Source: Piliocolobus tephrosceles
Taxonomy: Eukaryota; Chordata; Mammalia; Primates; Cercopithecidae
NCBI RefSeq assembly: GCF_002776525.5
Contig: NC_045437.1
Span: 136,014,797-136,078,796 of the forward strand
Reading direction: 5' to 3'
Length of the DNA: 64,000 bases
Shown in pieces: positions 10,238 to 20,639 of this stretch. Each line of letters starts with the position of its first letter. Within the stretch, counting starts at the first letter, position 1. The translations under genes were made by a program, and so were the position numbers. The notes under the pieces are model-generated. The model saw nothing but the letters and a program-made list of their open reading frames with translations, did no database searches and was not told the DNA's origin.

Positions 10238-10545
10238 ATTTTTTCTTTTCTTTTTTTTTTTTTGAGACAGAGTCTCCCTCTGTCGCCCAGGCTGGCGTGT
10301 AGTAGCGTGATCTTGGCTTACTGCAACCTCTGCCTCCTGGGCTCAAGCAATTCTCTTGCTTCAACCTCCTGAGTAGCTGGGACTACAGGTGCATGCCACC
10401 ATGCCTGGCTAATTTTCGTGTGTTTAGTAGAGATGGAGTTTCACCATGTTAGCTAGGCTGATCTCGAACTCCTGGTCTCAAGTGATTCGCCTGCCTCTGC
10501 CTCTCAAAGTCCTGGGATTACAGGCCTGATCCACCACGCCTGGCC
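10238..10545 (-). mobile_element. Alu in LTR
   Basis: Full-length antisense Alu, from a poly(T) at about 10240 to CACGCCTGGCC. LTR sequence resumes at once (CATTTTAAAAATAAACTAGCC). Confidence 0.95.
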
Positions 10546-10584
10546 CATTTTAAAAATAAACTAGCCAGCCTCAGGTATTTCTTT

Positions 10585-10967
10585 TCTTTTCTTTTCTCCT
10601 TCCTTCTTTCCTTCCTTCCTTCCTTCCTTCCTTCCTTCCTTCCTTCCTTCCTTCCTTCCTTCCTTTTCTTTCTTTCTTTTTTTTCTTTATGGAGTTTCAC
10701 TCTTGTTGCCCATGCTTGAGTACAATGGCACAATCTTGGTTCATCACAACCTCTGCCTCCTGGGTTCAAGCAATTCTCCTGCCTCAGCCTCCCAAGTAGC
10801 TGGGATTACAGGCATGTGCCACCATGTCCGGCTAATTTTGTATTTTTGGTAGAGACGGGGTTTCTTCATGTTGGTCAGGCTGGTCTCAAACTCCCGACCT
10901 CAGGTAATCTGCTCACCTCGGCCTCCCAAAGTGCTGGGATTACAGGCATGAGGCACCGTGCCCGGCT
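10585..10967 (-). mobile_element. Alu whose T tract became (TTCC)n
   Basis: Antisense Alu at 10683-10967 preceded by a TTCC array that belongs to its tail. TSD AGGTATTTCTTT is at 10573-10584 and 10968-10979, enclosing both Alu and array. Confidence 0.95.
10594..10682. repeat. (TTCC)n microsatellite
   Basis: A near-pure tetranucleotide polypyrimidine array lies within the Alu tail and is likely length-polymorphic. Confidence 0.97.
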
Positions 10968-11443
10968 AGGTATTTCTTTATAGCAATGCAAAAACAGCCT
11001 AACACACCAGATTTAGGATTTATTGTTCACACTTTCTCCACATGTCAACAGTTCAAGGTTGCTGAGAAATCTGCTTGACTGATCATGCTGGTCCTTCAGG
11101 TGAAGAAAGCTCAGAGCATCCCAGAGTCTAGTCCAGAGTCACTGAGCAGCCACTATCCTGGCCATTGTGCAGCCACCTGCGGTTTAGCAACTGCCTCCAG
11201 CAGGGCAGGCAGAGGAGGGGAGTCACAGCCCAGGAACAGGGGATTGATGCATTTTAGGGAGCCCAAGATCAGGGCGCTTTCTTCCACATGTGTAGCCAGA
11301 ACCTTGCACTCACTTAGCAGTTCTCACACTTTTCAGTCTTGGAAACTCTTTATACTCTTCAAAATTATTGAGGACCCCAAAGAGTTTTTGTTTATGTGGG
11401 TTATATATCTATCAATACTGACTGTATTAGAAATTAAAGCTGA

Positions 11444-11739
11444 GGACTGGGCATGGTGGCTCATGCCTGTAATCCTGGCCCTTTGGGAGGCCGAGGAGGA
11501 TGGACCACTTGAGGTCAGGAGTTCAAGACCAGTCTGGCCAACAATGTGAAACCCTGTGTCTACTGAAAATATAAAAGTTAGCCAGGAGTGGTGGCATGCA
11601 CCTGTAATCCCGGATATTCGGGAGGCTGAGTCAAGAGAATTACTTGAACCCGGGAGGGGAGGTTGCAGTAAGCCCAGATGGCACCACTGCACTCCCGTCT
11701 GGGTGACAGTGAGGCCGTGTCTCAAGGAAAAAAAAAATT
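11444..11739 (+). mobile_element. Alu in hAT element
   Basis: Full-length, fairly diverged copy with a short A tail. Confidence 0.94.
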
Positions 11740-12051
11740 GGGAAATTTTATAAATATTAATTAAAGTAACAACAAAGTTGTAAAAGTAACAACAGACACT
11801 ACACATTAACAGAAATCATCTATTTTATCAAAAGTAACCATATTTTCAAAAACAAAAAAAATAGTGTGAAGGTAGCTTTGTTTTACATTATTCCAGATTT
11901 CTTTGATGTCTGGCTGCATAGCAGGCAGCTGGATTCTCCTATCTGCCTCTGTTTTCAGTCTGTTGTGATATCACCTGACATATAGCCTCCAGAAAACACC
12001 ATACGCTCAAGAGAAAATGAGAGTGAAAAAGGCAAATAACATCTTAATCTT

Positions 12052-12352
12052 TTCTTTTCTTTTTTTTTTTGAGACAGAGTCTCACTTTGTCACCCAGGCT
12101 GGAGTGCAGTGGTGCGATGTCTGCTCACTGCAAGCTCCACCCCCCAGGTTCATGCCATTCTCCTGCCTCAGCCTCCTGAGTAGCTGGGACTACAGGCGCC
12201 CGCCACCATGCCCGTCTAATTTTTTTTGTATTTTTAGTAGAGACGGGGTTTCACCATGTTAGCCAGGATGGTCTCGATCTCCTGACCTAGTGATCCGACC
12301 ACCTCGGCCTCCCAAAGTGCTGGGATTACAGGCATGAGCCACCGCGCTCGGC
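12052..12352 (-). mobile_element. AluY-like in hAT element
   Basis: Antisense copy with GCAAGCTCCACC and GTGTTAGCCAGGATGG-class words. TSD AACATCTTAATCTT (12038-12051) and AACATCTTAGTCTT (12353-12366). Confidence 0.96.
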
Positions 12353-12467
12353 AACATCTTAGTCTTATTATGAAAATAATTTTGACTTCATGGATCCCCT
12401 GAAAGAGTCTTGGGGATCCTCAGAGGTCTCCTGACTATTCTTTGAGAGCCACTGGTCTACACTACTG

Positions 12468-12625
12468 ATTTAATCTTCACAATAAACCTGTGGGGTGGAT
12501 CCTGTTGTTACCATTTTCTATAGAATAAGAGACAGGCTCTGAGGCTTGCTCAAAGACACACAGCCAGTGAGTAGCAGTTAGGACTTGAACCCAGCTGTCA
12601 ACTTTGGCTCCTGTGCTCTTAATAT
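12468..12625 (-). mobile_element. MIR SINE
   Basis: Antisense MIR: TTTAATCTTCACAATAAACC, GGCTTGCTCAAAGACACACAG, CCAGTGAGTAGCAGTTAGGA and CTTGAACCCAGCTGTC. Confidence 0.85.
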
Positions 12626-12638
12626 TAACAGCAACACC

Positions 12639-12958
12639 GGTCCAGGTGCGGTGGCTCACGCCTATAATCCCAGCACTTTGGGAGGCCGAGGCAGGTGGAT
12701 CACCTGAGGTCAGGAGTTCGAGACCAGCCTGACCAACATGGAGAAACCCCCATTTCTACTAAAAATACAAAATTAGCCGGGCATGCTGGTGCATGTCTAT
12801 AATCCCAGCTACTTGGGAGGCTGAGGCAGGAGAATCGCTTGAACCCAGGAGGCGGAGGTTGTGGTGAGCCAAGATCGCACCATTGAATTCCAGCCTGAGC
12901 AACAAGAGCGAAACTCTGTCTCAAAAAACAAACAAACAAACAAAAACAAAAACAAAAA
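12639..12958 (+). mobile_element. Alu
   Basis: Full-length dimer with an A-rich (AAAC/AAAAAC) tail. TSD AACAGCAACACC before and AACAGCAATCA after. Confidence 0.95.
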
Positions 12959-13074
12959 AACAGCAATCAGCATCACTGTACTCCAGCCCCTAGCTGATGG
13001 AGAGGGGCTGACACTGTAGGAAGGACAGGATTGCGAAGGAGTCAGGGGCTCTGGGGTGCCGTAAGTGGGAAGGA

Positions 13075-13260
13075 AGATACAGTGTGTTGGTTAAGAGTGT
13101 GGGCTGGGGAACAGTCTGCCTGGACACACATCCTGGCTCTGCCCCATAGATGCTGTGTGACCTGGTGCAAGGTGCTCAACCTCTCTGGGTCTCAAATATC
13201 TCATCTGGAAAATGTGTAATAGGATATTTACATTATAGGGTCCTTAGGAGAATTGAATAT
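13075..13260 (+). mobile_element. MIR SINE
   Basis: Sense MIR: GTGTTGGTTAAGAGTGTGGG, TGCTGTGTGACCTGGTGC, CAACCTCTCTGGGTCTCAAA and CATCTGGAAAATG. Confidence 0.85.
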
Positions 13261-13279
13261 TCATTCATATAAATTCTTC

Positions 13280-13420
13280 TTGTTGTTTGTTTTTTGTTTT
13301 TTGAGTCAGGGTCTTGCTCTGTTGCCCAGGCTGGAGTGCAGTGGTGCGATCTTGGCTCACCAAACCTCTGCCTCCTGAGCTCAAGTGATTCTTTGACCTC
13401 AGCCCCCTGAGTAGCAGGGC
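13280..13420 (-). mobile_element. Truncated Alu
   Basis: Antisense right-arm half only, from the T-rich tail to CTGAGTAGCAGGGC, where homology stops abruptly. Confidence 0.88.
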
Positions 13421-13811
13421 CCAGGGGAGGGAGGAGATGGGTGACCTGGAGGAGGAGGGGCTGTGAGACTGACAACATGTTGCCATCAGGTGGAGGGCAC
13501 AGGCTGTCACCCTACTCCCGTGGATTCCAGGCATCCAAACCAGCAGTGAAAAACGGTATGACAAGAGAGCCAGTCTCAGGGGACAGAGGCCACATCCCTT
13601 GCCCACTGAGGATGAGTCCACGCCTCCCATGTCCATCCCAGAAAAGCCACCAGACCACTCATCTCTCCTGACCCAGTTCAGGAGTGAAGCCACAGCTCTA
13701 GCTCTCTTTTTCTCCTGTCAGCTCAGCTCTACAAAAATACTTCTAGCTTTGTTCACAAAGGGCAAGAAAAAAAAGAAAAAGAAAGAAAATACATGTAGAA
13801 CCACGTTGCCA
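13421..13811. other. Single-copy spacer
   Basis: Contains a polypurine block (GGAGGGAGGAGATGGG) and no recognised repeat. Frames open here run into Alu sequence on one side. No gene call. Confidence 0.4.
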
Positions 13812-14108
13812 GGCCGGGCACAGTGGCTCATGCCTGTAATCCCAGCACTTTAGGAGGCCAAGGTGGGCAGATCCCTTGAGGTCAGCAGTTTGAGACCAGC
13901 CTAGGCAACATGGTGAAACCCCATCTCTACTAAAAATACAAAAAATTAGCTGGGCGTGGTGGCGGGTGCCTGTAGTCCCAGCTACTCGTAAGGGAGGCTG
14001 AGGCAGGAGAATCACTTGAACCTGGGAGGCAGAGGTTGCAGTGAACTGAGATCATGCCATTGTGCTCCAGCCTGGGCGACAGAATGAGACTGTCTGAAAA
14101 AGCAAAAC
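13812..14108 (+). mobile_element. Alu
   Basis: Full-length copy starting GGCCGGGCACAGTGG, with a very short degraded tail. Confidence 0.95.
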
Positions 14109-14334
14109 ACATTTCCAAAGGATCCTGAGAACCTCTTGCTAAACTGCCTCTTTTCCCTTTTGGTAGGTAAAGGGAGTCCCAGGGTGGGAATTGACCACAT
14201 TACCCAGCTAGCTGGGGACAGACTCCCTGGCCACCTGGCATTTGATTCGGATTGTATCCACCATGCCATGTCACCTTCCTTACTCAGCAGGGTCTCAGAC
14301 TCTTCCTTACTCTGCAGCACTGGAGCCCAACTAC

Positions 14335-14545
14335 CCTGTGTGAGTCTCAGCTCTGCTTCTTCTTGGCTGTGTGATTTTAGGCGAGGTGCTTAAACTCTCT
14401 GTGCCTCAGTTTCTTTATCTATAGAATGGGAATAGTAAGTTTACCTCCTTCATTGGGATATGTGTGGATTAAAGTGAGTGGATCCAGGCAAAGAACTTAG
14501 AACACTGCCTCGCATAGGGTAAGCACTTAACACCAGTAGCGAGCA
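14335..14545 (+). mobile_element. MIR SINE
   Basis: Sense core GGCTGTGTGATTTTAGGCGA, CTCTCTGTGCCTCAGTTTC, AGAACTTAGAACACTGCCTC and GGTAAGCACTTA. A (CAT)n stretch follows at about 14548-14566. Confidence 0.88.
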
Positions 14546-14664
14546 CCATCACCATCATCATCATCAAGGTCTTGAGCATCATGTGGGGATACTCTTTGTG
14601 GTTACCCACCCTGCTTTGTGCAAGGGCTTGGGGAGGCATGGGTAAAGGCCGAGCTGAGTTCTGG

Positions 14665-14752
14665 CCTCTGCATGGAAACTGACTCATTGCTTGATCTTGA
14701 GCACATTGCTTGCCTTCTCTGGGCCTTTGGGTCTCCAGCTGGAACAAGGAGA
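14665..14752 (+). mobile_element. MIR SINE fragment
   Basis: GATCTTGAGCACATTGCTTGCCTTCTCTGGGCC resembles a sense MIR core. The copy is cut by the following Alu. Confidence 0.5.
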
Positions 14753-14907
14753 ATTTTTTTTTTTGAGAAAGGGTCTCGCTCAGGCTGGAGTGCAGTGGTG
14801 TGATCTCTGCTCTCTGCAACTTCTACCTCCTGGGCTCAAGCAATCTTCCCACCTCAGCCTCCTGAGCAGCTAGGACTACAAGTGTGCGCCATCACACCCA
14901 GCTAATT

Positions 14908-15200
14908 TTTTTTTTTTGAGACAAAGTCTAGTTCTTGTCGCCTAGGCTGGAGTGTGATGGCATAATCTTGGCTCACTGCAACCGCAACCTTCCAGGTTCA
15001 AGTGATTCTCCTGCCTTGGCCCCCCTGAGTAGCTGGAATTACAGGCGCCCGCCACCACTCCCAGCTAATTTTTGTATTTTTAGTAGACACAAGGTTTCAC
15101 CATGTTGGCCAGGCTGGTCTAGAATTCCTGACCTCAGGTGATCCACCCACCTCAACCTCCCCAAGTGCTGGGATTACAGGCGTGAGCCGCTGTACCAGGC
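14908..15200 (-). mobile_element. Alu nested in old Alu
   Basis: Full-length antisense copy. TSD CACACCCAGCTA occurs at 14893-14904 and 15201-15212. Confidence 0.95.
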
Positions 15201-15246
15201 CACACCCAGCTATTTTTTTTTTTTTTTTTAAGAAATGGAGTTTTGT

Positions 15247-15565
15247 GGCTAGGCATGGTGGCTCACACCTGTAACCCCAGCACTTTGGAAGGCCGAGGCA
15301 GGTGGATCACCTGAGTTCAAGAGTTCGAGACCAACCTGGCCAACATGTTGAAACCCCCTCTCTAGTAAAAATATAAAAATAAGCCAGGCATAACGGCAGG
15401 TACCTGTAATCCCAGTTACTTAGGAGGCTGAGACAGAGAATCACTTGAACCCAAGAGGCAGAGGTTGCAGTGACCTGAGATCATGCCACTGCACTCCAAC
15501 CTGAGTGACAGAGCAAGACTCCATCTAAAAAAAAAAAAAAATGAAACAAAACAAAACAAAAAAAG
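15247..15565 (+). mobile_element. Alu nested in old Alu
   Basis: Full-length sense copy with an AAAC-rich tail. It sits in inverted orientation to its host Alu. Confidence 0.94.
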
Positions 15566-15814
15566 ACTGGGCCTGGTGGTTCATGCCTGTTATCCCAGCA
15601 CTTTGGGAGGCCGAGGTGGGCGGATCACCTGAGGTCAGGAGTCCGAGAGCAGCCTGACCAACACGGAGAAACCATGTCTCTACTAAAAATACAAAATTAG
15701 CTGAGTGGAGGCAGGAGAACCTGGGAGGCAGACGTTGCTGTGAGCTGAGATTGCGCCACTGCACTCCAGCCTGGGCAAGGAGAGTGAAACTCTGTCTCAA
15801 AAAAAAAAAAAAAA
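15566..15814 (+). mobile_element. Alu with internal deletion
   Basis: Starts at the tail of the previous Alu. About 40 bases around the start of the right arm are missing (ATTAGCTGAGTGGAGGCAGG). Confidence 0.92.
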
Positions 15815-15938
15815 GGATTTTCACTATGTTGCCCAGGCTGATCTTGAACTCCTAGACTCAAGTGATCTACCCACCTCAACCTCCCAAAGTGCTGGGATTA
15901 CAGGAGTGAGCCACCATGCCAGGCTGGCCAGGAGAATC

Positions 15939-16238
15939 TTTTTTTTTTTTTTTTTTTGAGATGGAGTCCCATCTGTCACCGAGGCTGGAGTACAGTGGCA
16001 CAGTGTTGGCTCACTGCAACCTCCGTCTCCTGGGTTCAAAGCAATTCTCCTGCCTCAGCCTCCCTAGTAGCTGGGATTAGAGGTGCCCACCACCACGCCT
16101 GGCTAGTTTTTATATTTTTCGTAGAGATGGGGTTTCACCATGTTGGCCAGGGTGGTCTCTAACTCCTGACCTCAGGTGATTCACCCGCCTTGGCCTCCTA
16201 AAGTCCTGGGATTACAGGTGTGAGCCACTGTGCCTGGC
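15939..16238 (-). mobile_element. Alu
   Basis: Full-length antisense copy next to the nested cluster, with a poly(T) of about 19. Confidence 0.95.
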
Positions 16239-16359
16239 AGAGATTCTTTAAAAAATGTTTCTTCAGAAAGCATTGGATTTGCCCAAAAAAAAAAAAAAAA
16301 AATGTATTTTTTCTGTTCTACCTCTAGTGTCATGACACTCCTCCCACAAAATGTCCATG

Positions 16360-17261
16360 CAAATTTGCATAGCCAGTGATTGCAGTATTGTTTATAAGCT
16401 AACAGTAAACCTTTAGAAACAGTCTGTTTTTCTTTTTTTAATTTATTTTCTTTTTTATAATGGAATCTTGCTCTGTTGCCCAGGCTGGAGTGCAGTGGCG
16501 CGATCTTGGCTCACTGCAACCTCTGCCTCCCAGGTTCAAGCGATTCTCCTGTCTCAGCCTTCTGAGTAGCTGGGATGACAGGTGCCCACCACACCTGGCT
16601 AATTTTTTTTTGTATTTTTGGTAGAGACAGAGTTTCACCATGTTGGCTATGCTGGTCTCGACCTCCCCACCTCAGGCGAGCCACCCATCTCGTCCTCCCA
16701 AAGTGCTGGGATCATAGGTGTGAGCCACCACGTACCTGGCCTAGAAGCAGTCTTGATGTCCTTCCTAAGTGGGGTTTTAAAAATAGGAGATTTGTAGCCC
16801 TAAACCGGAAACCATCCAGATGTCCCCAGCAGGTGAAGGGATACAGATCACACGTCCTGCAATGGGGCGCTCTTTAGCACAGCAAAGCCATGAGCTACTG
16901 GTGACCCGACAGTGACAACATTGAGAAATCTCAAAAGCATTATGCCAAGTGGACGAAGCCTTCCCCGAGAGGAAACATACTGTGTGATTTCATTTACGAT
17001 ATTCTACTAAAGGGAAATCTACACTACAGGGACAGGAAACAGTTCAGTGGTTGCCTGGGGCTGGGTGTGGGGGCAGGAGATTAATTGCACAGGGGAATGA
17101 AGGAACCTTCTGGACAACGGAAATGTTCCAGACTTCACTGTAGCAGTGGTTACATGGCCAAATAATTTTCCAAAACTCATTCAACTGTGCTCTTTCTTTG
17201 GGTGCATTTGATTGTATGCAAATTATACTGCAATACAGTTGTTTAAAAAAAAAAAAAAAAA
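16360..17261 (+). mobile_element. L1M-type L1 3' end, split by Alu
   Basis: Old L1 at 16360-16427 and 16742-17261. Diverged ORF2 end and 3' UTR words include AAAGCATTATGCCAAGTGG, GTGGTTGCCTGGGGCTGG, AATTATACTGCAATACAG and a terminal A run at 17245-17261. Confidence 0.8.
16428..16741 (-). mobile_element. Alu in L1
   Basis: Full-length antisense copy. TSD TAGAAACAGTCT before and TAGAAGCAGTCT after. Confidence 0.96.
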
Positions 17262-17319
17262 GATGACTCACCCATACACGGAAAGTGCTGAATTTTTCAA
17301 AAGGAGTTTATTACATCGC

Positions 17320-17870
17320 TAGGCACTAATATGGAGAGATGTCCTTGTTTTTTGTTTTTTTTGTAATTAAAAGAAAAACACACATTAGGTTGTTAAATGA
17401 AAAATAAAGGCAGGTTGTGTGATGACACTGGTGATGTTGCCCTTTATCAAGAGCTCACTGAACTGGGTGTAGGCCCATGAAGGGCCCGGCGTGTGTCATT
17501 TTGTTTACTCTCGACGATATCCATGCGAGGTTTTACAGACAGAAAACTGAGACTCAGAGAGGTTTAGTAATGTGTCTGGGTTTGAAGCTAAGGAGCCACA
17601 TGACTGGGACCTGGGACACACTAGGAGCCACTACACTGTGCTCTGTATAATTATTCATTAATTAATTGACCGTGTTAATCTATGTGTGGAAAGAAATCTG
17701 GAGAGATGACCCCAAACCAGGCCAGAGGATTATGTCTGGAAGGCAGATTTACAGGCACTTTCGTTTTCCATACCATCTATTTTTGTTATGTTCTAATTAA
17801 TTGTAACATGCCTGAATTGTCTTCGTAATCAGAGAAAGCAATACAGATTTAAAAAAAAAGAAAAGTATTT
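17320..17870 (+). mobile_element. Old L1 3' end fragments around a MIR
   Basis: GAGAGATGTCCTTG and TGTTAAATGAAAAATAAAGGC, then after a MIR GGCACTTTCGTTTTCCATACC and TTCTAATTAATTGTAACATG fit the AT-rich 3' end of an old L1. Boundaries are approximate. Confidence 0.55.
17440..17660 (-). mobile_element. MIR SINE
   Basis: Antisense MIR with ACAGACAGAAAACTGAGACTC, AGAGAGGTTTAGTAATGTGTC and GAGCCACATGACTGGGACC. Confidence 0.7.
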
Positions 17871-17879
17871 TAAAAAGTC

Positions 17880-18809
17880 TCTATCCTGTATCTCTTTTGC
17901 TCAGGGGCTGGTCACCCTCTCTTCACAGCTTCCTCTCCCAAACGGGGACACATGCCTGTCGGGAGCCCCAAGTCCCACTGATAAAGGCCTGAGCCAAGTC
18001 CCTTATCAGGTCTGAGCAGGCCCTGCAGTCCCATCCATCTGGTCCCCCCAGGGAGGGTGGGCCCTGTCCCAGGAATCAGCAGGCTCAGGGGCCCCAGAGA
18101 TAAGAGGAGCTGCAGGTGGTGGGTGGGAGGCAGTAGGACCAGCAGGGTCAGGGTCTGCAGCAGAGAGATTTATGGAGCTGGCTCTGACTGCTGGGTGGCC
18201 CTAGGCACATGTCAGCCCCTCTCTGGTCCTCAGGTTCTTCTGGGATTTCTTGGTTCCAGCCTGGTCCTCTTTTAGGAAGTAACCTGAGGATTCCCCAGGG
18301 TATGGGGAGGCAGCAGGATAAATGAGATGTCCTCAGCCCCCAGGTCCAATCCCAAGTGGATGTGTGGAGACCCAAACACACTCTCATGACCCTGAACATA
18401 TTCACACACACCTGCCTGGGCACACACAGGTCTGCAGGCCCCAATGCCAAGCTGGGCCACCCCTGGTCAGGCTAAGGCTGTTTACATGTCCAAAGGTCAT
18501 ACACCACCTGCCAGGAGGGCCTCAGCTGGCGAGAATGTGCAGCTGTGTCCCCAGGACACAGATAACATGTTCCTGGGGGCAGGACTGGCAGCCCCAGGAG
18601 AGGTGGGGCAAGAACACCCAGGTTGCCCTCTCTGGGAAAACCCTTGCCAGCCTCACTGCTGTGGGCCCTATCTGGCGCCTGTGGGCCCTGCCTGGGGTGC
18701 TTCTGCATCCCTTGTGGGTCTAGGAGTGCCCCCACCACCCCATTTCAGTTAGTTTGGTTTTCCTGACCTTATCCTGCGTCTGCACTGCCCACCATGCCAT
18801 GCTTTTTAT
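17880..18809. promoter_or_regulatory. GC-rich single-copy block with GATA motifs
   Basis: Non-repetitive. It holds TGATAA (17979-17984), CTTATCAG (18002-18009), AGATAAGA (18098-18105), GGATAAA near 18317 and AGATAA near 18559. A CAGGTG E-box lies just 3' of the third. This arrangement is seen in haematopoietic or cardiac enhancers, but activity is inference. Several overlapping open frames here have no recognisable product. Confidence 0.4.
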
Positions 18810-18814
18810 GCCAA

Positions 18815-18925
18815 TGGGTGCTTCCACTTCCCAGAGCCTCAGTTTCCTCATCTGTAAAATGGGGACAATCATAGCTCCTATCTAATAGGGACAGTGAAGA
18901 ATGAATGTGCTAAGGTGTGGTATGG
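18815..18925 (+). mobile_element. MIR SINE
   Basis: Sense core CCTCAGTTTCCTCATCTGTA, AAATGGGGACAATCATAGC and ACAGTGAAGAATGAATG. Confidence 0.85.
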
Positions 18926-19280
18926 TGTCAGGGGAGTAGAAGGGACCCTCCCCACCCCTGGCAGCGGGCCAGTCCTTCCCATTCACACTGCCCCACAGGA
19001 TGAATCATGCACAATTCTCATGTCAATGAAAGCACAGAAGTAACTTAGGGGGCTTTTAGTCAGATTGCGGTGATGGGGCTTGCACAGTAAAATCTTAAAA
19101 GTGGCAATGTGCGTGTGCCCCAGGCACAGACAGAGGGGTACACTCAGCTGGGATCTCTGCCAGGAAAGGACCTGAGACATTTTCTTCATTCGTCTCTCCC
19201 CCCTAGGGACTGTCTTGGCCATGCTACACAGCTACACATACCCTGCAACCCAGGGGTCACACGCCTGGGAGTCTACCGAC
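18926..19280. other. Single-copy spacer
   Basis: No repeat or gene recognised. Sequence is moderately GC-rich in the first 60 bases and plain afterwards. Confidence 0.4.
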
Positions 19281-19289
19281 AGAAACACC

Positions 19290-19515
19290 ATCACAGTGAC
19301 ATCGGTTTGTGGATATTTCTGGAAGCATTTTTCTTTGTTTTTTGATAAAAGCAAAAAATTTGAAGTAATTCAGATGACTAGCTACAGAGGATTTATTATC
19401 TAGACATTTTGTGATCCACCCACACTATAGAATACTGTACAGATGCCAAAAAGAATGGATTCCTTGGAAATGTTTCTAAGATTCACTGGCAGGTGAAAGA
19501 AGCAAATTAAAGAAT
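19290..19515 (+). mobile_element. Old L1 fragment
   Basis: ACACTATAGAATACTGTACAGATG, CCAAAAAGAATGGATTCC and AGGTGAAAGAAGCAAATTAA match the L1 ORF2-to-3' UTR transition of old L1s. Confidence 0.6.
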
Positions 19516-19521
19516 AATATG

Positions 19522-19857
19522 GGTAGGGCACGGTGGCTCAGGCCTGTAATCCCAGCTCCTAGGGAGGCCGAGGCGGGTGGATCACTTGAGGTCAGGAGTT
19601 TGAGAACAGCCTGGCCAACATGGTGAAGGCCTGCCTCTATGAAAAAAATACAAAAATTAGCTGGGTGTGGTGGCTGGTGCCTGTAATCCCAGCTACTCGG
19701 AAGGCTGAGGCGTGAGAATTGCTTGAACCCGGAAGATGGAGGTGCAGTAGAGATGGCGCCATTGCACCCCAACCTGGGCAACAGAGTGACACTCTGCCTC
19801 AAAATAAATAAATAAATAAGTAAATAAATAAATAAAAATTAATAATAATAATAATAT
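19522..19857 (+). mobile_element. Alu with AAAT/AAT tail
   Basis: Full-length Alu. The tail is a mixed (AAAT)n and (AAT)n array at 19802-19857. Confidence 0.95.
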
Positions 19858-19984
19858 GATCAGAATTCTTAAAACACACACAAAATTATTCCCTTTTTCT
19901 CTAGAAATATCTATACAGCAACTCAGGTATATTGGCATAGAAAAGTTTTAGAAGTATTCATAACACATGTTTAACTTAATTCAT

Positions 19985-20140
19985 GTCATTTTCTAGCTGT
20001 GTGGACCTTAGGAAGTCACACCTCTCAGCCCCAGTCTCCGCCTTTGTAAACTGGTAGTAACAAATCTCACATATGGTTGTGATGAGAATATAACTAGTTC
20101 TTGTAGATCACTTGGCACATAAATACTTAGTAAAAGAACG
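19985..20140 (+). mobile_element. MIR SINE
   Basis: TTCTAGCTGTGTGGACCTTAG, GTCTCCGCCTTTGTAAACTG and ATCACTTGGCACATAAATAC are sense MIR words. Confidence 0.8.
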
Positions 20141-20145
20141 CAGGA

Positions 20146-20462
20146 GGCCGAGCGTGGTGGCTCACGCCTGTAATCCCAGCACTTCGGGAGGCCGAGGCAG
20201 GCGGATAACCTGAGGTCGGGAGTTCGAATTCAAGACCTACCTGGCCAACACGGAGAAACACCGTCTCTACTAAAACTACAAAAAAAAAAAAAAATCAGCC
20301 GGGCGTGGTGGCGCATGCCTGTAATCCCGGCTACTCAGGAGGCTGAGGCAGGAGAATCCCTTGAACCCTGGGGGCGTAAATTGCGGTGAGCCGGGATGGC
20401 GCCATTGCACTCCAGCCTGGGCAACAAGAGTGAAATTCCGTCTCAAAATAAAAATAAAATAA
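20146..20462 (+). mobile_element. Alu
   Basis: Full-length copy. TSD AAAAGAACGCAGGA before and AAAAGAATGCAGGA after, differing at one CpG-decay position. Confidence 0.96.
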
Positions 20463-20561
20463 AAAAGAATGCAGGAATACAATTTCATCTAAATAAACAA
20501 ATTTATTTTCAGGAATACATTTTCAACTAAGCTTAAAGCCTGATTTGTCTGCCTGTCTTTG

Positions 20562-20575
20562 CTGCCACCTAGTGG
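20562..20575 (-). promoter_or_regulatory. CTCF core motif
   Basis: CTGCCACCTAGTGG; its reverse complement CCACTAGGTGGCAG fits the CTCF core CCA[CG][CT]AG[AG][GT]GGC[AG][CG] at every position. It lies in single-copy DNA between an Alu and a MIR. The motif points toward lower coordinates. Confidence 0.6.
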
Positions 20576-20639
20576 TAAAAGGTAGGAAAGCGCATGTTGG
20601 AAGGCTTGCTTTTTTTCCTTTCTTTATTTATGACAGTTT

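Larger units (their letters stand above)
8919..11006 (+). mobile_element. MST-type MaLR 3' LTR, split by five Alus
   Basis: LTR pieces lie at 8919-9108, 10068-10237, 10546-10584 and 10968-11006. They match the 5' LTR in order: GATATGGATATTTGTCCCTTC, GAGTCTGGGACCTCCCCTTT, TTCCTGAGGCCTCACAG, CTTGTACAGCCTGCAGAACTG, then CCTCAGGTATTTC and the terminus AACAGCCTAACACA. Confidence 0.85.
11313..12465. mobile_element. hAT-type DNA transposon remnant, split by two Alus
   Basis: Pieces at 11313-11443, 11740-12051 and 12353-12465. The start (CAGTTCTCACACTTTTCAG) and the reverse complement of the end (CAGTGGCTCTCAAAG) are similar inverted termini of the CAGTGGTTCTCA class. Internal words ATTGAGGACCCCAAAGAG and GACTTCATGGATCCCCTG recur in a family I know from primate genomes but cannot name with certainty. 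No transposase frame survives. Confidence 0.7.
14753..15926 (-). mobile_element. Outer old Alu split into three pieces
   Basis: The antisense Alu survives at 14753-14907, 15201-15246 and 15815-15926. Flanks AGGAGAAT at 14747-14754 and 15930-15937 fit its own TSD. One antisense and two sense Alus have landed inside it. Confidence 0.85.

Noticed and set aside
18322..18738. Overlapping frames on both strands in the GATA block
   Set aside because: Three or more frames are open because of base composition. None resembles a known protein.
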